Below are positions 59,981 to 64,000 of a stretch of 64,000 bases of DNA, in pieces. The translations under genes were made by a program, and so were the position numbers. Position 1 is the first letter of the stretch. The number at the start of each line of letters is the position of its first letter. Source of the stretch: Kaistia granuli DSM 23481. GTDB lineage: Bacteria > Pseudomonadota > Alphaproteobacteria > Rhizobiales > Kaistiaceae. Where the stretch lies: contig NZ_AQYH01000005.1 of assembly GCF_000380505.1 (NCBI RefSeq), positions 124,001-188,000 on the forward strand, in the 5' to 3' direction. Below the pieces are notes generated by a model. That model saw nothing but the letters and a program-made list of their open reading frames with translations. It did not search any database and was not told the DNA's origin.

Positions 59981-61335
59981 GCTGCGGGAGGCTCCGCCTT
60001 CTCGAAATGGGCTCCGAGCCCGCTCATCAGGCTCTGGAATTCGGGGAAACTGGTCTGGACCGGGCCGAAATCGTCGATCGTCACGCCGGCATGGCCGGCC
60101 AGGCCGAGGACCAGGAAGCTCATGGCGACGCGCGGATCGAGCCGGGTCGTGACGCGGCCGCCGCCGATCGACGGCGCGCCGCCCGTCACGGCGAGCGATT
60201 CCGGCCCTTCCTCGACCGTGATGCCGTTGGCGGCGAGGCCGGCGGCCACCACGGCGATGCGGTCGGAGGCCTTCATCCGCAACTCGCCCAGCCCGTCCAT
60301 CATCGTGGTGCCTTCGGCAAAGGCGGCGGCGATCGCCAGAAGCGGATATTCGTCAATCATCGCCGGTGCGCGCTCCGGCGGCACGACGACGCCCTTGAGC
60401 CGGCTGCCGCGGACGTGGATGTCGCCGACTTCCTCGCCACCGAGCGCCCGGCGGTTGGAAATGCGGATGTCGCCGCCCATCTCGACCAGCGTCTCGATCA
60501 GGCCGCTGCGCATCGGGTTCAGCAATACGGATTCGATCGTCAGGTCGGAGCCCTCGACCAGGAGCGCCGCGACGAGCGGAAAGGCGGCGAGGCTCGGATC
60601 GCCGGGAATGGCGATCGCCTGCGCCCTGAGGTCGCGCCGGCCTTCGAGCCGCACGATGCGCTCGCCATCCTCGTTGCGGTCGATCTCGATCGCGGCGCCA
60701 AAGGCGGTCAGCATGCGCTCGGTATGGTCGCGCGTCGCCACCGGCTCGATGATCGTCGTGACGCCGGGCGTGTTGAGGCCGGCGAGCAGCACGGCCGACT
60801 TCACCTGGGCGGAGGCGACCGGCATGCGGTATTCGAGCGGCAGGGTGACGTCGGGACCCTTGATCGTCATCGGCAGCCGGTCGTTGGAACGGGTGATCGC
60901 CTGCACACCCATGCGGCGCAACGGATCGAGGAAGCGGCTGAACGAACGACCGCGCAGCATGGCGTCGCCGGAGAAGGTTGCGGCGATCGCTTGGCTGCCG
61001 ACCAGTCCCATGGCCAGCCGGACGCCTGTGCCGGCATTGCCGAAGTCGATGACGTCCTCCGGTTCCAGGAAGCCGCCGACGCCGAGACCGCGCACGCGCC
61101 AGGCGCCAGGCGCCGATCGCGTCACCAGCGCGCCGAAGGCCCGCATGGCTGAAACCGTCGCCAGGATGTCGTCGCTTTCCATCAGTCCGTCGATCGTGGT
61201 TTCGCCGATTGCCAAGGCGCCCAGCATCAGCGCACGATGCGAGATCGACTTGTCGCCGGCGACGCGGACGCGGCCGCTGAGCGGGCCCATCGCGGTCGCG
61301 GTCAGCGGGGCGGGCGGACGAAGCTGGGATGACAT
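59977..61335 (-). CDS. aroA: 3-phosphoshikimate 1-carboxyvinyltransferase (EPSP synthase, class II type)
   Basis: Shikimate-pathway enzyme joining PEP to shikimate-3-phosphate, 452 aa from ATG 61335 (GAGGA upstream). Motifs: GDKSISHRALMLGALA, ASAQVKSAVLLAGLNTPG and DEYPLLAIAAAFAEGTT. Overall it closely follows the CP4 class II enzyme, but the loop reads FGNAGTGVRLAMG, with glycine where CP4 has alanine (Ala100). That Ala is what makes CP4 glyphosate-insensitive, so this enzyme may be sensitive. Overlaps cmk by ATGA. Confidence 0.95.
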   Translation of the reverse strand: MSSQLRPPAPLTATAMGPLSGRVRVAGDKSISHRALMLGALAIGETTIDGLMESDDILATVSAMRAFGALVTRSAPGAWRVRGLGVGGFLEPEDVIDFGNAGTGVRLAMGLVGSQAIAATFSGDAMLRGRSFSRFLDPLRRMGVQAITRSNDRLPMTIKGPDVTLPLEYRMPVASAQVKSAVLLAGLNTPGVTTIIEPVATRDHTERMLTAFGAAIEIDRNEDGERIVRLEGRRDLRAQAIAIPGDPSLAAFPLVAALLVEGSDLTIESVLLNPMRSGLIETLVEMGGDIRISNRRALGGEEVGDIHVRGSRLKGVVVPPERAPAMIDEYPLLAIAAAFAEGTTMMDGLGELRMKASDRIAVVAAGLAANGITVEEGPESLAVTGGAPSIGGGRVTTRLDPRVAMSFLVLGLAGHAGVTIDDFGPVQTSFPEFQSLMSGLGAHFEKAEPPAA

Positions 61336-61474
61336 GGGATCGGGTTCCTCGGGCGTTCGGCAGGTGCGAAACGGGTGGTCGCGCATGCGGGCTCAGAGAC
61401 CTGAAGGGACGGTCGTCGGATAGCACGGCAAGCCGGCGGCGTCATCCGGCTTGGACCGCCGGATAGAAATGCTT

Positions 61475-61503
61475 TTGACAGGGCCGATGCGAGTCATTAT
61501 GGG
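61475..61503 (+). promoter_or_regulatory. candidate promoter of the TIGR02300 gene
   Basis: A perfect -35 TTGACA (61475-61480) with TATGGG (61498-61503) after 17 nt, 32 bp before the predicted start codon. It fires away from aroA. Confidence 0.45.
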
Positions 61504-61534
61504 AGGCCCGCTCTTTTAACCGATGAGGCACGAC

Positions 61535-61927
61535 GTGGCGAAAGCGGAACTCGGCACCAAGCGGGTCGACCCGGAGACGGGCAAGAAGTTCTACGACCTG
61601 AACAAAGATCCCATCGTTTCGCCCTTTACGGGCGTTTCGTATCCTCGCTCCTACTTCGAGTCCGGCCCGGCTGCCAAGGCACGGCCGGCGAATGTGGCGG
61701 ATGACGAGGATGAAGTTGAGGACGAGGTCGTCGAGAAGGACGCCGAGTTCGTCAGCCTCGAAGAGGCTGATGAAGAGGCATCCGGCGGCGTTAGCGCCGC
61801 GGTGAGCGACGATGACGACGACGTCGAAATCGCCGACGATGAAGTGGATGACGTCTTCATCGAGGAAGAAGAGGAAGGCGATGACGTTGCCGATATCATC
61901 GGCGGGGTCGAGGACGAAGAGTCCTGA
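61535..61927 (+). CDS. TIGR02300 family protein with acidic tail
   Basis: Small alphaproteobacterial protein of unknown function, 130 aa. Start GTG 61535 is chosen because GAGG (61525-61528) is 6 nt upstream and family members begin (M)AKxELGTKR; an ATG at 61523 is in frame but within the ribosome site. The first 45 residues form the conserved block (ELGTKRVDPETGKKFYDLNK, then PFTGVSYP); residues from about 60 are nearly all Asp/Glu, a long acidic region of low complexity. Lies next to tRNA-Ala, as often in this order. Confidence 0.85.
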   Translation: MAKAELGTKRVDPETGKKFYDLNKDPIVSPFTGVSYPRSYFESGPAAKARPANVADDEDEVEDEVVEKDAEFVSLEEADEEASGGVSAAVSDDDDDVEIADDEVDDVFIEEEEEGDDVADIIGGVEDEES

Positions 61928-61967
61928 GGCTATCCACAGGCGCCAGTCGATTTTCTCGAATTGGCGC

Positions 61968-61996
61968 TTGATTTGAAAAAGAGCGCGGCTTAAGAG
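61968..61996 (+). promoter_or_regulatory. candidate promoter of tRNA-Ala
   Basis: TTGATT (61968-61973), a 17-nt spacer and TAAGAG (61991-61996) lie about 50 bp before the mature tRNA 5' end. An inverted repeat GCGCCA/TGGCGC (about 61940-61967) just upstream may terminate the TIGR02300 transcript. Confidence 0.4.
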
Positions 61997-62047
61997 TTGC
62001 GCCGTTCCCGGGGGGTCCCAACCCCTCGGTTCTTTAAGAGAAAGCGT

Positions 62048-62123
<76 letters not shown>

Positions 62124-62134
62124 ATTCTCCACCG

Positions 62135-62165
62135 AAAGCCGCCCACCGGGCGGCTTTTCGTTTTT
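62135..62165 (+). terminator. Rho-independent terminator after tRNA-Ala
   Basis: AAAGCCGCCC-acc-GGGCGGCTTT is a perfect 10-bp stem followed by T-rich TCGTTTTT, starting 12 bp after the tRNA. Confidence 0.85.
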
Positions 62166-62350
62166 CCGGCCCGCGTGACGGCTGTCTGCGATCGCCGATC
62201 GCCAACTCCCTCGCTGTTTCTGACCGGCGCCGGCTTCCGACGCTTCGGCCGGAACCCTTGTTGCCTTCCGCCGTTTGCCGGATCAGGGGGCGATATGCTG
62301 ACAAGACACCTCACAAGCCCGAAAGTGCGCCGCGCGGCAGCGTGCCCGGC

Positions 62351-63604
62351 ATGACATCCTTCGACGGTGACCGGTCCGAACCGGGCGAGGAAGACGATGA
62401 GGGCTTGCATCCCGTCCGTTCCGGCGCCGCGCCGTGGCGTCCGCCCGCCGTCGAACTGGCGACGTTGCGCCTCGCCGGCGGCACCGCCTGCGATGTCCTG
62501 ATCGTCGGCGGCGGCATCACCGGCGCGATGACCGCCGAGGCGCTGACCCGGCAGGGACTTTCCGTGCTGGTGGTCGATCGCGCGTTCCCCGGTCACGGCA
62601 GCACCGCCGCCAGCACCGCCATGCTGCTCTGGGAAATCGATACGCCGCTGGTGGAACTGGCCGACGCCTATGGCTTCGACAAGGCTGTATCGGTCTACAG
62701 GCGCTCGCTGGCGGCGGTTCGCGAACTGGGCGCGCTGGTGGCGGGGCTGGGGATTGATTGCCGCCACGCGCCACGCCCGTCGCTCTATCTGGCGGAGGCC
62801 GGCGCGTTGCCGGACAGCCTCGCGGCCGAGCATGCTGCGCGGCAGCGGGCCGGACTTCCCGGCGAAGCGCTCGATCGCGGCGCCCTGATGGCGCGGTTCG
62901 GCATCGATCGCCCCGCCGCGCTGGTGGCAGAGGGAAGCGCCGAGTCCGATCCGGTGCGGCTGGCGCAGGGCCTGCTGCGGCGCGCCTTCGAGCGCGGTGC
63001 CCGCTTCGTCGCCGACGAGGTGGTTCGCTATGATTCCCTTCCGCATGGCGGCGCGGTGGCGCTCGCCTCGGGCGCCACGATCGAGGCGGGCACCATCGTG
63101 CTGGCGACCGGCTACGATATGCCCGATTTCGTGCCGTCCCGCCTGCACAGGATTGTCTCGACCTGGTGCATCGCGACGCCGCCGCAGGCGGCCGGCAGGC
63201 TCTGGCGCGACAGGGCGCTGATCTGGGAGGCGGCCGATCCCTATCTCTACGCCCGCTTCGACGCGGAAAACCGCCTGCTGGTCGGCGGCGAAGACGAGGA
63301 AATCGTCGACGCGACGGAGCGGGAGGCGCGGATGCCGGCGAAGGCCGCGCGACTGGTCGACCGGATGCGGGGGCTGCAGCCGCAGCTTTCGTTCGAGATC
63401 GAGGCGGCGTGGACGGCCGCCTTCGGCGAGACGGCGGACGGCCTGCCGCTGATCGGGCCGGTTCCAGGCGCACCGAACCTGCTGGCCGCCTATGGCTATG
63501 GCGGCAACGGCATCACCTTCAGCTTCCTGGCCTCGCGCATGATTGCGGCCTGGGTCGCCGGCGAGCCGCGCGCCTGGTTCGAGGACTTCGCGATCGATCG
63601 CTGA
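62351..63604 (+). CDS. FAD-dependent oxidoreductase (D-amino-acid-oxidase-like)
   Basis: 417-aa DAO-family flavoenzyme. ATG 62351 is the first start after the tRNA terminator in this frame; the FAD dinucleotide fold is near residues 38-68 (CDVLIVGGGITGAMTAEALT), with HGSTAASTAMLLWEID binding the flavin and a C-terminal GYGGNGITFSFLASRMIA block. The N-terminal 35 residues are acidic and non-conserved. Substrate unknown; probably a secondary or tertiary amine or amino acid. Convergent with the cytochrome gene, 12 bp apart. Confidence 0.88.
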   Translation: MTSFDGDRSEPGEEDDEGLHPVRSGAAPWRPPAVELATLRLAGGTACDVLIVGGGITGAMTAEALTRQGLSVLVVDRAFPGHGSTAASTAMLLWEIDTPLVELADAYGFDKAVSVYRRSLAAVRELGALVAGLGIDCRHAPRPSLYLAEAGALPDSLAAEHAARQRAGLPGEALDRGALMARFGIDRPAALVAEGSAESDPVRLAQGLLRRAFERGARFVADEVVRYDSLPHGGAVALASGATIEAGTIVLATGYDMPDFVPSRLHRIVSTWCIATPPQAAGRLWRDRALIWEAADPYLYARFDAENRLLVGGEDEEIVDATEREARMPAKAARLVDRMRGLQPQLSFEIEAAWTAAFGETADGLPLIGPVPGAPNLLAAYGYGGNGITFSFLASRMIAAWVAGEPRAWFEDFAIDR

Positions 63605-63616
63605 GACGCGGGAGCG

Positions 63617-63931
63617 TCAGCGCTTCTTCAGCGACATCAGGTAGGCGAGGACATCGCGCTTTTCGTCCTCGCGCAGGCGGAAGATCGTCATCGGAAAATG
63701 GTCTTCGTGCAGGAATTTCCGGAAATAGGCCTCGTTGCGGCCGGCGCGGCGGACGATGTCCTCGTAGCGCGGCGCCATCACCGGGTTCGGCTTGTCGTTG
63801 GCGCGCAGATGGCATTCGCGGCACCATTGGTCGACGACCTGCTTGCCGCGCGCCGCCGCGCTCTCGGCGAGTACCGGACCGGCCAGGCAGAGGCTGCCGA
63901 GCGTGATGAAAGCCAAACTTGCCAGACGCAT
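63617..63931 (-). CDS. small periplasmic cytochrome c
   Basis: 104-aa protein with a Sec signal peptide (MRLASLAFITLGSLCLAGPVLA, cleavage near residue 22) and one haem-binding site CRECH (Cys37, Cys40, His41). A C-terminal block FPMTIFRLREDEKRDVLAYL supplies the probable axial methionine. Single-domain monohaem electron carrier of unknown partner. The remaining 69 bp of the window contain no recognisable gene. Confidence 0.88.
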   Translation of the reverse strand: MRLASLAFITLGSLCLAGPVLAESAAARGKQVVDQWCRECHLRANDKPNPVMAPRYEDIVRRAGRNEAYFRKFLHEDHFPMTIFRLREDEKRDVLAYLMSLKKR

Positions 63932-64000
63932 CGCAGATCCCCCGATATCGAACCTCCGCCTGCTCTAGCGCACCGCTTCCGGCTTGGCTACCGGCGCCGG

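Overview
The window is a gene-dense, GC-rich stretch of an alphaproteobacterial chromosome, most likely from the order Hyphomicrobiales (Rhizobiales). This rests on gene content and order: glnD-murJ-trpS; tsaB-rimI-mur-plsC-miaB-phoH-ybeY-corC-lnt-praR-like-metK-trmB; pckA with chvI-chvG-hprK-PTS-ahcY-divL; and trpF-trpB-trpA-accD-folC. A class II (CP4-like) AroA, a DivL with tyrosine in its H-box and a short HprK point the same way. I cannot name the genus.

Layout. 1-6300: end of mutS, then glnD, murJ, trpS and a universal stress protein. 6350-15400: nfuA behind a strong candidate Irr box, then tRNA-modification, lipid and ribosome-maturation genes ending in lnt, whose 3' end is compositionally different from the rest. 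15540-18010: a PraR-like regulator, then metK behind a structured leader, then trmB. 18100-28420: the classical rimP-nusA-ylxR-infB-rbfA-truB-rpsO-pnp translation block, closed by a strong terminator. 28440-31670 (minus strand): a GrpB-family gene, pckA with a perfect 20-bp LacI-type operator, and a HugZ-like haem-utilisation gene with iron-box-like sequences. 31900-37440: ChvI/ChvG, HPr kinase, PTS EIIA-Man, HPr, and ahcY with a SahR-like operator and a terminator. 37570-49460: divL, a tsaE-amgK fusion, murU, addB, addA and trxA. 49490-61340 (minus strand): folC, accD, trpA, trpB, trpF, lapA, ihfB, sppA, rpsA, cmk and aroA. 61475-64000: an acidic TIGR02300 protein, tRNA-Ala(GGC), a FAD-dependent oxidoreductase and a small cytochrome c.

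How the genes work together. Most are housekeeping genes in tightly coupled operons with many 4-bp ATGA/GTGA overlaps. Three regulatory themes recur: nitrogen/PTS/envelope signalling (glnD, ChvIG, HprK-HPr-EIIA), methionine-SAM-SAH recycling (metK leader, ahcY operator), and iron (Irr-like boxes at nfuA and hugZ, Mur/Fur gene). The clearest accessory element is between trpB and trpA (52766-53386): a small DUF559 (Vsr-like) nuclease gene on the opposite strand, bracketed by two copies of a roughly 125-bp element with perfect 25-bp terminal inverted repeats. It splits an otherwise conserved biosynthetic operon and is the best candidate for an under-described system in this window.
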